A stretch of 64,000 nt of DNA, from assembly GCA_965153455.1 (NCBI GenBank), contig OZ234501.1, positions 15,922,855 to 15,986,854 on the forward strand, given 5' to 3'. Each line of letters opens with the position of its first letter. The first letter of the stretch is position 1. The stretch comes from Sphagnum compactum. Lineage: Eukaryota > Bryophyta > Sphagnopsida > Sphagnales. The position numbers and the translations under genes were made by a program. A model generated the notes under the pieces. It saw only the letters and a program-made list of their open reading frames with translations, did not search any database and was not told the DNA's origin. Positions 24,101-36,860 of this stretch are shown piece by piece.

Positions 24101-24624
24101 AGTTTGATTAGTCCATAACTAGGACCGAATTTGTATTTGTAGACCCATATTTCTGAAATTAACAGTTTGCAAACATTTTATTATGGTGTTGTGGAATAGA
24201 TTGAAACATTTGATACTTCTATTAATTGGATTTTTTCTTAATTACTCAGTTTTCATTCATTTTGCTTTTGCAATCAAATCCAACTAGAAAATGTCTTTGA
24301 ATCACTGTGATGTGAATTTGTATTTCCTTCCAGGAATGACACTCATTGTGTGTAAGTTGTGTTTCATCATGAAATGCACTATGCAAGGAAAACTTGCAGA
24401 TCCCAAAGTTTGAAACCCAGCCAAGGAAGCAATTCCAATGACATAAAGCACTCTGAGAACCTCCCTCACGTATTTGAGAGAAGGTCATGTGTGATGCACC
24501 CTTGTAATTCCCCACCATGGATTGCTTTAGCTACTTACTTTAAAGGTCATACTCTGTACTATATGTGACTGCTGCACACGCCATGCTGCTTCACCAGACT
24601 ACAAGATCACCACACAGGCTTTGG
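21131..24624. other. Intergenic DNA with an inverted repeat, no gene recognised
   Basis: No domain or consistent exon series was seen. The best open frame (21445-21750, 101 codons) has no recognisable motif. An inverted repeat at 22162-22742 is listed separately. About 100 bp at 22.94-23.04 kb is similar to 44.30-44.40 kb. A poly-A run lies near 23.64 kb. Confidence 0.4.
22162..22742. repeat. Inverted repeat with 21-bp perfect arms
   Basis: The 21-base sequence at 22162-22182, starting CTACAGTGCATG, is present as its exact reverse complement at 22722-22742. The arms enclose about 540 bp holding two related TTTGGCC/CCAAATTTGG segments. This could be a small inverted-repeat (MITE-like) element, though I could not find a target duplication outside the arms. 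Confidence 0.65.
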
Positions 24625-25262
24625 TTATATACTGTGTAGATCAATGGGGCTGTTGGGCTATTAGGTGTTATGGTCTCCAGCACCTCGCTTGCATCAAAGT
24701 GGGTTTTGAAACCCATGACCCCTGGCCAACAAACAAGGTCAAAAGCACATGGTTTGGTAGGAGAAATGATTAGGAATGGTTTTATGTGCACATATTGTGT
24801 GTGTAGTATCAGCTGATTTAATACAGTAGGCTTCCTCCAAACTTTTTTCGCTTTTTCTTTTTTGAAAGTTTGTATCCTCCCCAGAAACAGGTATCTTCTT
24901 CATGAGGAGATGCTTGAAATCTTCGTGAAATCTGTACTCACAACCAGCCAGTGTCCCACAAGTGATATCCTCTTTCATCTCCAACCAGTGCACCATTTCA
25001 GTATTTCATTTATGCAGAGAAAAAAGAGAATGGGAATCATGATCTGTAGGATGCTCATTGCGTGCTCTCAGCTTTTGGAATGCAATGACTACATCTAACT
25101 CTGGAATGCTCAAAATCTGAAAAAGCAAACTATCAACTTCAAATCAGAGTGTTCTCATTGCTGGTAGTGAAATTTCACTAAAGTTTGATGAGGATTGCTA
25201 AAGCTGACAAAAGGCATCCACATGTGGGCCTACAGCTGAACATATGCACCACAATCCATCAA
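24625..25262 (-). repeat. Repeat A copy 2, exon donor lost
   Basis: Second copy of the block at 16412-17050. The exon-like segment on the minus strand is present, but the GT donor seen in copy 1 is AT here, so this copy cannot be spliced in the same way. The flanks outside the block are unrelated to those of copy 1. Confidence 0.7.
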
Positions 25263-25761
25263 AATTGTTGGCCAGCAGTTGTGGCTGAGGGTATGCACTC
25301 TGAAATTTCACTCCATTTGTTGTTTGACTGGAAGATTATGGGTTCAATGTTGCTTGTCTTCCCTGCCTGCTACGTGTGGTTTGTGGTGTAAGAGCAGGCT
25401 TGGGAATTCAATTGCTAATATACATCACACATACACATAAGGATCTGAGTCTCTATCATGCAACATAACAGTGGGGTGGAATGGCTTCAAAGGTCTAGGT
25501 GAGCTAGGAAGATCTATTATCAGCAGAAATATTTTCAATCATCCTGCTTCCCTGTCTGCTGGGCTTTTGTTATCTTAGGAATGAACTGATCTTACCTGGG
25601 ATGGAATTGGAAGAGACTTCATTGCTTTAGTGACCACCTGCCACACATGTAACCTTAAATTGTGAGTGGACATTTAGCTTTCAGGAAAGTTTTAATATAA
25701 TACTCCTAAATTGCCAAGAACTAGTGTAAGTTCCACCAATTGCAAAAAGATGACAAAGAGA

Positions 25762-28050
25762 TCAATAATGCTGCACTGTTTGTTCAATTGCCTGCCCATA
25801 AGGTTGACGGTGTGTCAGCTGGCGCTTCAACTCCATGACACGCTTTCCATGAAAAGTTTTCATCTGTGCCTGTATTTGAAAGAAATTACACATGAAAGAT
25901 GTTGGTCAGATTTGGAGCATTTTGCCAAAGAGTCAAAGACCTAGGTCACAGAACTGTGTGAGAGGACAAAAAACCTACCAGCCGTCTTCTTTCCCTGTCT
26001 CGCCAGAAAAAGCTCAAATCTGCCTGCAAAAAAGTGAAACAACGATCATTTTTTGGTTGCTACTAACGCAATCTCCATGGTGCATTTGAAGAAAAAGAGA
26101 CAAAAAGTCATGAAAATAGTTCACGTCCATGAATGGGAGTGGGAGTACCAGAAGTTCTTGGATTGTAAGGATTGGAATACTGGGGCAGTGTTGCTTCCAA
26201 AATGCCATCATAATGTCCAAAGTCTCAGCAGGTATCCTGCCATATGACAGAGCACTTAGAATTCACTGGTGTACTGCATCACAATATACACCTGCATGGA
26301 GTGCTTTGCATACAAAGGTTTTAGTGCAAGTGAAGGTAAACATGATTTGTGAAGGAATAACCTTTATGGCTTCTGGACAATGTATCAGAACCTGATACAG
26401 TGATCAGGAAAAATGTTTTTCCCCCAGGAACTGCCTTGTCAGTGCCAAACAAAATTCAAATTTTCTGACAAATTTTGTTGCTGTTTGAAGCACTTGGATA
26501 TATGCTCTCACAATCCCAGATAGCACACACAACTCATAGCCATCTCCTGAACAGAAAAACTAATTCCAAACACTTCCAAGGTCATCATATATTTGTTGAC
26601 TCTCTCACCATTGATGAGCTTCTGTCTTAGTATTGACAGATTGTGTCTTATCCTTACAGCAACCATACCGCCTTGACAACCTCTGCAAGCATGCAGCCCT
26701 TGTCCAGTCAAGGAGCGGGATATAAGAAGTACCATCACCAAATGGGAAACGGCCATGCCCAGGAGCAGAAGAAAAGTCATTAAAGTTCATTCAAGCTGAC
26801 TGCATACAAGCTGCCTATAAGAATGCCACTGTATCTGCAGATAAGGAGTAGCCCACTGTTTCTACACCCTTAGACAGCATCTGAAGCAGCCCTGTAGCCC
26901 CAAACAAAAGTGAAGGCTTATAGAGGTAAAGCTAACTTTGTGCACCTGATATCTATCAATCTTAGATGATGGGGGCATGTGCACTAATCCTTTCCCATCT
27001 TGCATCTCTGCGTGCACAAACAACAATTGTGGGAATACAATACTAATGGAGATCACATGCAATACTGCATGTGGTACTAGGTACTGCAAGAACATATAAC
27101 CAATATGTTCAAGCTTAATGTGGAACAGGAAGTTGAAAACCAGCAGATTATATGAGGTATACTATGCATTCACTTCTTCAGTGCTTATTACTCAGTGTGA
27201 GACTGTATGACAAGGTACTTCAAGAATATTATCCAGTGTTGTGAAAGCTCACTGTGAACCAGGAACCTTATGAACAGCAGTACAAGATCTATGGGGTGTG
27301 CTACAAATCTAATCCACCTCTTAAGTGGCAATACCACTAAACCTCAAGACTTACCAGTAACAAGATCTTGATACTCCTCAACAGATGCCAAGAGCTGAAC
27401 CAACCGTGCGTTGTCAACCCATGTCTGTTCCATCCTATCCTGCATTCACAGTAGCCCCTCTAATTTAACAAACAGTCCTCAATCAATTGGGTCTCTATTG
27501 CAACCACTCAAGTTGCCAAAATGCAACCCATTCTCCATCCCCTTGACCCCAGTTGCAAAACACAATTGACATGAAACAGGAAGAAGAGTGACACACTATC
27601 TTCGCATCACAAGCAGACCATGCCTTTGTTTGCCAACAGTAGAAAGCATTCTGTATGCCAGCAAATTTCAGTCTTATCTCAAGCAATATGTTCTGGTCAC
27701 TGGTCCAGTGGACTGAGGTGTTTGCTCCAGTAGAATAGTTATTATTGGATTGGACTGACCTGCTGATCACAAAGATCGGCACACATGCTTGACAGCTTCT
27801 CAATCTCTTTGGTGCTTGCACTCAGCTCCTTTGTTGTCTCCTGACAAATGGTGGTCTGCCCAGCCAATATTTGGAATAATGTAGCTCACAACATCCACTA
27901 CTTACAAACACCCTGACAACAGAAACCATATCCAGGTTGTCAGGTTCATTTCAAAGTATACCCTTGTGCCTATTGCATTTTGGTGGGTGAGCCTCAGTGC
28001 CACACCTGAGTTTCAAGCTGCCCCTCAAGCACAGATTCTCTAGTCTCCAC
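25762..28050 (-). CDS. 3' part of an unidentified coiled-coil protein gene
   Basis: At least six exon-like blocks on the minus strand have AG/GT borders. Four join in phase: 28050-28006 (VETRESVLEGQLETQ), 27840-27760 (27 codons, KELSASTKEIEKLSSMCADL), 27439-27355 (MEQTWVDNARLVQLLASVEE) and 27007-26946 (MQDGKGLVHMPPSSK). Two more end the gene: 26023-25979 (ADLSFFWRDRERRRL) and 25869-25762 (AQMKTFHGKRVMELKRQLTH and a TGA stop). Heptad-like Leu/Glu/Lys spacing suggests a coiled coil. Exons between 26946 and 26023 were not resolved, and I found no upstream exons beyond 28.05 kb. It may be a 5'-truncated copy or the visible end of a gene with long introns. I do not recognise the family. Confidence 0.45.
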
Positions 28051-29086
28051 CTGGTTTCACCCAAGACTCAAAAAGTCTGAGACCCATAGCACCAGTGTCT
28101 CTAATTCAAGAAATCACCGCTACCAGTCAGACTCTCTCTGTTTGCCAGTTGAGTCAGGAAAATGCAGCCCTTATTCCACTCACCCATGTGTACCAACCAA
28201 CCCTTGAGAGTGATGGAGCTTGGGGCATACGAAGCCACTGCCTTCCCAACATCACTTATGCGGTGAAATTCCCATTCACCGAAATACTTGTTGCACATGT
28301 GAACGGGCATTGTGAGGGAACATGTGTAAACACCAAATTGTGGTCATTTTCACATGCATAGACATTTCTCAAGAGGATATTATTTATTATTGTGGAACAT
28401 GGTATGGATCACATCGTGCAGGGTTGCGTCACATGTTTGCAAATGATATGGAATCCAATGATGATGACGAAGATGAACATCTTGAAAGTGATGATGGGTT
28501 CATGGAATTCGATGGGCTCATGAGCATGGAGCAAAATGATTTCCCTATGGGTGCCATTGTAGCGTCTAGTACACAATAAATTCATCAACCCCAATGGAAA
28601 GGGCTTTTGCACAATTGGTCATTACAATGCAAGAGATCACAAATGAATGTAAGAAGGAAAGGTGACACTTTGTGAACATGCCACCTCACACATGAAGTAT
28701 TGGCATGCAATTTTCGTAACATACGTCTCACAAAGGCAAATGCAATTTTACACCCAGGATTGGTGTTACACCACGTAGAAAATGGATTGGGAAATAGTGT
28801 CAAAGGGCTCAAAGATTGGCATGAAACAATGCTTAATCACACAAATGTATGTACTAATTGATGTCATGAATAAATGTCTCAATTATTAATCAAGATTGTT
28901 GCCATTGGCATTAAGAAATTTATCTTAGGATTGATTTTGTATGGAGGAAACTATAGCCCAAATTCTTTGAACATCATGTATTCAACACACACATGAAGTC
29001 TAATATGCCACAAAGGTTATTATTGTTTCCAAATAATAAACACAAAAAGTTTGAAATGCAAAACACAAGGATAGTGATGATATTAG
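28051..29086. other. Intergenic DNA, no gene recognised
   Basis: Two opposed open frames of 70-90 codons overlap at 28.1-28.36 kb, and an acidic 85-codon frame lies at 28322-28579. None has a recognisable motif or intron border. Confidence 0.35.
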
Positions 29087-29525
29087 TGCTAAATGCAAGT
29101 ATTATAACTAGGCCCCAAAATCCCAGTTATTAGAGGTAAGTACGAGTGCAAGTATTACAATTAGGCCCCAAAAATATAGTTGGTAAAGTAAGTACAAGTG
29201 CGGGTATTGCAATGAAGCCCAAAAATTCTAATTGGTAGAGGTAAATACAAGTGCGAGTATTGCAAATGTAAATGAAGAATCAACCCTAAATGCAATACTC
29301 ACATGCATGGTCATTTCAAAATAACCATGTAGATGGTTTGGATACCTTTAAGTGAAGACCTATCCTAAACACAATACCCACATGCAAGGTCATTTTGAAA
29401 TAATCCAACCCTATATGCAATACTCGCATTCAAGGTCACTGTGAAATAACGCATGTGGGGTTTAGGTCTTTAAATGAAGATCTTACCCTAAATGCAATAC
29501 CCGCATGTCGGGTCACTCCAAAATA
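29087..29525. repeat. TGCAATACCCGCATG-type satellite, array 1
   Basis: Two unit types occur. The first, at 29.09-29.27 kb, has about 60-bp spacing and carries AGTGCGGGTATTGCAA-like words. The second, to 29.525 kb, has about 80-100-bp spacing and carries AATGCAATACCCGCATG, GGTCATTTCGAAATAA and AAGTGAAGACC-like words. The key word of the first type is the reverse complement of that of the second. Confidence 0.75.
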
Positions 29526-32299
29526 ATTAGCTATTATCAAAATAGTATGCTAACAAAGGTGTGTATAGAGGTTGGCGTTGTTGATTACAAGTTCCATGAT
29601 TCTTACTTTGTTTCATTGAAATTGAAAAGAAATTGTATTGTTCGTGGAACAAATAGTACAATGATAATTATGATCAAGCTTATTTTGGTGCAAGAATTTT
29701 TCATGGAAAAGTTAAACTTACAATCTATAACATGGAATAGTTATCTTAAATAGTGATTTTATTAACTTATTAAAACAAATATATAATTAAATTAATCAAT
29801 CAAGTATCAAATTAATCAATTTTATTTTTAGATCCAACTTTTTATTATCCAAATACATAAAGTTAAACCAAATGATTAATTACATATTTTGAATAAATAA
29901 ATGATTATCTGATTCTTGATAATTAATCATTTAAATGATCTAAAATAATTTTTTAATCATTCATTAAATTGGGGGAAATTTCTAGGGTTGACATATGTGA
30001 AACAATACAATTTCATTTTATATTTTTATTAAAGAGATTGGAAAAATTTGCTTGGAGAGACACACAAAAATAAAAAACATACATTCTCTTTTGGTTTTTC
30101 ACAAAATTTATTTGATTGTTTTAGAAGATTAAGGGTTTTTTTTTTTGTCAATAAATATTTGTAGTTTAAAAGCCTTACAATTTGATTTCTAAAAAATTTC
30201 CTATATTTTTTTTAAAAAATTTGTTTTGCATTATATGATTTGTATAATTTGTATAGTTTTTTGGGTTTAGGGCATATATCGCTACGACTTTTTTTTATAT
30301 GGTTTGTATAGTTAGGGTTTTCATAGGACTTATGGCAAATATCATTTGGATTTTTGGGGTTAAGCTTTATGCTTTAGGGTTAAGGAATTTGGTTCATATA
30401 TTGCAGGGCTTAAGGTTTATACTTTAGATTTTGCTCATTGTATTGATTTTTAATCTCATCGATTATTTAGATCTATAGCATAATTATGAATTTCCTTTGT
30501 TTCCATATGTTTTATAGTTGTTAAAGTTCAATATTTCTTAACCCACTTTTGATTAAATGTTATACCCGTATCATATGGTGATAAATCATTAACCCTGAAA
30601 CATACAAATATTTTTAAAATATTTGTTTCCTTGCCAATACATCATGAAATTCATGTTTTCAAAATTATTTATTCACTTTACAATATGATTTAACATATAT
30701 AAAAATTACGTAATACAAAATCGGTCACATTGATGGTACAAAGGTTTAAGGTTTTATGTAAAATTTACTACTTAATGTCAAAATCCAAAGTTTGTCAAAA
30801 TCAAGAAATTAAAAGCTCATGTTTAACATTTCTTCAAATATGTACATATTTATGTTTTTTCCCTTTTAAAGTTGCAAACTCATTTCAAAAAACAAAAACA
30901 TAAAGTTTTCAATTCAATAAGATTTTAAACCATGTTTAAAAAAAAATTTAGCACATGATTTTGTACTTTTTTTAATGTTTCACATAATAATAAATCTCTC
31001 CCATATATTAATCCTATGTATGATTCAAAATTTATTTAAATCTTTTCTAATATATAGTAAATAAGTTTTTGGCTAAAATAATTATGTAGTGGGTTGGTAA
31101 TATTTTATATTTTATACATATATAACACAAGTCCTTCTGTAAACTTTATTTTTTATGATGTATAATATTGGTTTAAATTTTGGTCCAAATATATTTTTAT
31201 TTATAACATATATCGAATAAATAATAATATTATGGAATTATATTGTTGATTCATTTCAATACATATAATATCTTCATATTTATTTAAAATAAGATAAAAA
31301 TTGATTATATATATATATAAACCCATGGTTATGTATAATGTAATTATTTTTAATGAACTTTACTTTTAATGAGAATTAAAAATTCCAAAATATAAGTAGT
31401 TGGGTATGAAAATGTTCATAAGCTCTTGGAAACCATGCTAGAGTTTTTGTGAATTTGGAAGTTTTGTGAAGGCCAAGTTGTTATGTAATGCTTTTGACAC
31501 TTTAAGAAGTTGAAACATGATATGACTGTCCAAGAAACATAGTAGTAATCAGAAGAAGACAACTAAGAATCCACAGCCTTGAAAAATTATTAGCTACAAT
31601 AGAAGCTCATCGTCAAGGTTGTCAAATTAATTAAAGTGTCGACATTGACCAAGTTAGACAACCTAGCCTAGCATAAGTAATAGGTTAATAAGCTACTTGT
31701 TAAGTAAACCTAAATAACTATCTAGTAGTTTAACCTAAGTGTACCTAGTAGGCTACTTACGTAGTATAGGCTTAATATGTAGTTTACTCATTAATGTAAG
31801 CCTTCTAGGTTAGTATCTTGATGGTTTAGGTAAGTATTCAAGGTGGTTGAGCTTTAGGTAAACCTACTAGCTATGTAGGTAGTTTATTAGCCTAGGTCAC
31901 CTTGGTTAATAGCCTAGGCCATGTAAGCCTAGTAAGCATTTATGATAGTTTAATGCCTAATCCTTGTTATATTATAACATATTAAATTTGAATTTAAATC
32001 AACTTATTAAAAAGAAAACACATTTTTTTATATATTTGTACAAGTATATATTATTGGATTATGATTCACGTTTAGAGTTTGGGACAGATAAATTACTTAA
32101 CATTTTTTTAACAAGTCTATAGTAACTAAAATAAATCTAGGGTGCATTGTGGGGGGAGTTTTATATGCAAAACAATAATATATATATTTATATTTTTTTT
32201 TTAAAAAGTGAAAGAAATTAGCTTGGAGATATTATCAAATGGTAATAAACATACCTTTTATTGTGTTTTGTTACAAATTTTATTTAATTATTTAAAAAA
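29526..32299. other. Very AT-rich intergenic DNA
   Basis: No gene recognised. Many A/T runs and ATATAT stretches. From about 31.62 to 31.96 kb there is a tract of CCTAGTAGG/TAGGTTA words in both orientations, listed separately. Confidence 0.45.
31620..31960. repeat. CCTAG/CTAGG-rich short-palindrome tract
   Basis: About 340 bp in which AACCTA, CCTAGTAGGC, TAGGTTA and GTAGTTTA recur in mixed order and orientation, giving many small foldbacks. Similar TTAGGTTAG words occur in R1 near 8.35-8.44 kb. Confidence 0.55.
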
Positions 32300-32690
32300 T
32301 TAAGGCCAAATCTTTAGTTGGTGAAAGTAAGTATGTGTGTGGATATTGCAAAATTATATGAAACCCTAACCCTAAATGCAATAGCCATATTCAAATTCAT
32401 TTCGAAATAACCCATAGGTGATTTATGTGAACCTTTAAGTGAAAGCCCAACCTTAAATGCAATACCCACATGTATGGTCACTATGAAATACCCAATATGT
32501 AGTTTGGGTGCGGCTTTGAATGAAGACCAAGGTCTAGATGCAATACTTGCATGCAAGTTCATTTAAAAATAATCCATAGGTGATTTAGGCAACCTTAGGT
32601 GAATACCCAACCCTAAATGTAATACCCACATGTAAAGTCATTTTAAAATAACCAAGAAGTGTTTTGGGTACCCAAAATATGTCTATTTAT
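32300..32690. repeat. TGCAATACCCGCATG-type satellite, array 2
   Basis: Repeats the unit of 29.09-29.53 kb: CCCTAAATGCAATACC-like, CACATG, GTCATTTCGAAATAA-like and GTGAAGACC-like words, starting with one GGTGAAAGTAAGTATG unit of the first type. Confidence 0.75.
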
Positions 32691-33019
32691 ATACTTGAAT
32701 TAATTATTATTTTGGATCAATTTTATGACAATTAATTCTCATGAATAATTATCTAAAATAATGATTTGAATAAATTATCAACATAAAATAATTTAACTAA
32801 GATAATAAATTAAATACCAAATTATCAATTTGATTTTTAGATCTAAATTTTCATTATCTGAATAATTAAGGTTAAACCAAATAATGAGTTAATTAATATT
32901 AAAAAATAAATCATTGTCTTAATATGATAATCAATCATTTACATTATTTAAAAGAACTTTTCAATAATTTTTTAATTATGACATTATTTGTTGATACTTA
33001 TATTATATTATTATGTCAT

Positions 33020-33260
33020 ATGAATCCCCTAAATATTGCATTGGAAACCTAAATATTGCGGGTATTACAAAAGATGTTTAAAATCATCAACTATTTACAG
33101 ACCTATATGCAGGTATTGCAACGGATGTAAAAAATTAGCAACTATAATGGGATCTATATGTGGGTATTGCATATTTGAAAATGGCTTTATAGAAGTTAGA
33201 ATAGAAAAGGATGTAGGTATTGCATGTTTGGTTTCATGACAATGCCAATAAGTTAATTAC
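33020..33260. repeat. GGGTATTGCA-type units, array 3
   Basis: At least five occurrences of GGTATTGCA or close variants (33060, 33113, 33152, 33213 and nearby), the reverse-complement word of the satellite in arrays 1 and 2. Isolated copies recur near 34.59-34.66 kb. Confidence 0.6.
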
Positions 33261-36009
33261 AATGTGAGTATTGTTTTAAAAATCTTTAGGTGCTGTGAGT
33301 CCTAATACATTGGATGTGGGCACAATGTTCATTTTGATTCTTGTAAACCCTAGACAAATTAATGTTACCTATTCATATGGGCTTATTTAAATTTTGATTC
33401 TTACATCTAAAGCATTAAGAAGATGATGAAAAAAAAGACATATATGATTAACCATATACCCATCAAACAAGTGTGACTAGAAGAAAATATTGTATTGCTA
33501 AAAAACCCAATGAAAAAAAAGGTTTTCTAATATATCAAAGGACCAAAGTTCAAAAATTGGGTAGTCCAAAAAATGAAAGGGTTGAAAAAACTTAGCTAAC
33601 TACATAAAGTGGAAACCTTAAACCATATCACTATTTATAATGACGTGATTAGTTCGGTAAGCAATTGCTGCATGATGAACGATGTATAGATGACGATGTT
33701 GCATTTCAACCTAAATTGCATTTGCAATACATTTTTCCTTTGTTGTACCCTAAATCCCATAAACACCCAAAAACCACCAAATTAAACCTTAACACACCTT
33801 GGATGAGAGAAAATAAAAAAATAATAAACATTGATTATTATTATATTTTACCTTCCATGAATCATTATTGATTCATGGAAATCCAATACAACTGTTAACT
33901 CTTGTTTCTGACTCACTTTAATGGATTCTTGATCCCAATTTTTTACATCTCATGCCATCTTCAATCATCGTGCATATGCAAAATGGGGGGATCAAATCAT
34001 CTCTTGTAAATCTTCATCTTTTTCCATCCGTGATGTTGCATTTCGAGGTGTGCTTCCCACGCTCTAAGCATTAAAACCCAACACCTGCAACAATTGATTT
34101 GACGCTAATTTGACCAAAGTTGGTTTTGGTAATGGTGGACATTGTTTTGCAACAATAACTTATCCCACTCGTGTTGGGCTTTGGCATGAGTGTGATTAAT
34201 CATCTTTTGATCATTTTGCCTTTACAAGGCCATGGCATCTCCCAAAATGCAAACGTTCATTTTAGCATGGTCTTGATGTCGAAGACCTCTTTTAAAAGTT
34301 GAAGGCCTCCTAGGTATGGCCTTTTCTATCACTAAACCACGCACCTCCTTAAAATGTTTGGTCAATAACCATTTGGAAAAATATGCAACAATGCAAGTGC
34401 CAACTTTACACTTCCATTTTGACCCAACCTTCATCCATTTTTTGTACTTCCAAGCCATATTGGATGGACAAGGGGGTGTCGGTGGCTGAAAGGCTTGGTC
34501 GGTTTCAAGTTCTGGACTGAAACCAAAAATTATTAAAAAAATCCTAACCTTAAAACCTTAGACATAAAAAGTTTAAGAAATAGAATGCACGTATTGCAAA
34601 ACATAAGATCACACAATTAGATGCAACTATTGCAAACTCTAACTGCTTTTAAGTATTGCAATAATTTTTTTTTGACAATTTATATTTAAACTTTGAAAAA
34701 TTTGTACAATTTTTTTAATTTGCATTTAATCTAATGTATGTAAATTCTAAGACAATCCAACCCACGATTTTTTAATCGAAATTCCCAATTTGTATTGGGA
34801 GTGATCTTATCATTTGAATTGCAGACTGTCACCATTATTGTTGCAACCCTAACCTTGGGCTTACGACCAAAGCAAGGGCTTACAAAAGAGCGGGCCAAAA
34901 GTGAAGCCCGAAAATCACATTTCATGCTCCCGAGAGTGCATGAAAGACCCACACACTCTCAGACGGGCTCCCACTTTGGGAGTTGGACTCCCAATGGACT
35001 CCCAAATTTATTGAGGGCGATTGCAGGGGTCAAAACTCATTGGATTGAAAAGTTCCTTATACCATTAGAAAGCTCTTAGAACGCACATGTCTAAAATGGG
35101 CTCGCATGACCCATTTGGATATTTGAAACATAAGTTATGGCCAAAAGAAAGGCCGGGAGTGAAATTGCCAATTTGACTCCCAACTACTAAAAGTCAAGAA
35201 TCACCCTGATTTACTTACATGCAAGTCGCGTGCGACATACCGTTGAAAAGCTTTCGACAAGGGCTACAACATTTCTTCAAACTTTACTTCAATCAAAGGT
35301 TTGCACAAAAAGTTATGGGCCTCCAAAGTCACAGGAGTCCCAACTTGGGAGTCCCGGGACAAAATGACATTTGGGTGTAAGCCCCGTGGCCAAGAATACT
35401 ATAAGGGGGAAGGTGGTGGCTTCCCCCAAGTCCGGGCCGTGATGAGTCTTGTGAGTCCATGTTTGTTCGTGGCTTGTTCGTGCACCATAAATGCTCCAAC
35501 TATGCACTAATCAACTTGTTGTTTGGTTTGTGCATGTCTGTGTGAATAATTGACCCGCTTGTCACTTAACCTAGTCCCGATCCCGGAGCTCCAGCACGCC
35601 CCTATACCCCCGAAGTGTTGCGAACCAGGGAGCGTACCCCAACTTCTTATCCTTCCGCTATTTTCACCTTTGCACTCGCAGTTGAGTCCATCAAGGAGCT
35701 TGGGGGTGCGTCAATTATCAATTCTAAACCACATAGATTGCTTAATTCATGAATTCGCGATTCTGATGGAGTAATATTTTGTTCCTGAAATCTCGATTCT
35801 GATGGAGCAACATTTTGCTCCCCAAGTTTCGATTGTAATGGATCAACATTTTACTTCCTAGTTGTTGGTTCTAATGAAGGAACATTTTGCTTCTGAGCTT
35901 CCAAATCACCACCACTTTTATTTAGTCTCCTTCCTCTAGCCATTACAACCTTAAGCATTTAAAAAAACCACCATTTCATTGTTAATTGTCAATTCTCATG
36001 AACTAACCT
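33261..36009. other. Intergenic DNA with a GC-richer island at 34.8-35.7 kb
   Basis: No gene domain recognised. The island has short opposed open frames on both strands and repeated TTGGGAGT and GACTCCCAA words (near 34.97-35.36 kb), giving inverted pairs. It could be a fragment of a non-coding transposon or an LTR; no polymerase or terminal repeat was seen. Confidence 0.35.
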
Positions 36010-36860
36010 TCTTTGCATCAAAGGGACCAAAGAAGAAAAAAAAAAGAAAAAAAAATGGCTGCTTGTTGCCATTGTCTTCGTTGCAACAAAAACATCGAAA
36101 AAGGCGACGGCTGTTGCTATTGCCTTTTTCATAGTAATACATCCATAAAAGAAGACAATGGCAGATATTATCGTCTTCTTTTTTTCAAACAAAGAAAAGA
36201 AAAGAAAAAAACAATGACAATGATAGTTGCCACCGCCATTTTCACAACAACACACTTGAAAAGAAGGTGACAGCCATTGTTGTCATTTTCTTCTTTTCAA
36301 GCAGAGAGAAGAATGAAGAAGGTGACAACAACTTATTGTTGTCGCCTTCTTTACAACAACACCACTAGAGGAGAAGGCAAGGACAACAATGTGCCATCGT
36401 CTTCTTCTAAAGCTTCTTTTCAAGTAGAGAAGAAGAGAGAAAGCGATGGCCATTACCTTCTCTGCAACAACACCACCGTAAAAGAAGGTGACGGCAACAA
36501 TGTCGTTGCCTTCTTCACAACACCACTGCCATAGAAGAAGCCGATGACATTGCTGTTACAGCAAAAGCACCGAAGAAGGTCACAATAGTTCTTCTTTTGT
36601 AGCAAAGCCATCGAAGAAGGTGACTATAGCTGTCGTCGCCTTCTTCGATGCAACACCACCATAAAAGAAGTCGTCACTGTTGTTTTCTTATTCCCAAACA
36701 TAGAGAAGAAAACAATGACAACTTGTTGTCGTCACCTTCTTTGTTGCAACCCCACCATAGCTAAAAACGACGGCACATTGCTGTTGTCTTCTTCTTCTCA
36801 AACATAGAGAAAAAGGTGACAATAGCAAGCTGTCGTCACCTTCATAACAGAACAAGTAGG
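36010..36860. repeat. GAAGAAGGTGAC / GTCACCTTCTTC minisatellite
   Basis: About 850 bp of degenerate units of about 60-100 bp. Each has GAAGAAGGTGAC or AAAGAAGGTGAC, a CAACAACA tract with ACCACC, and often the reverse complement GTCACCTTCTT, so units can fold back on themselves. Open frames across it are Lys/Thr/Cys-rich translations of the repeat and are not genes. Confidence 0.8.
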
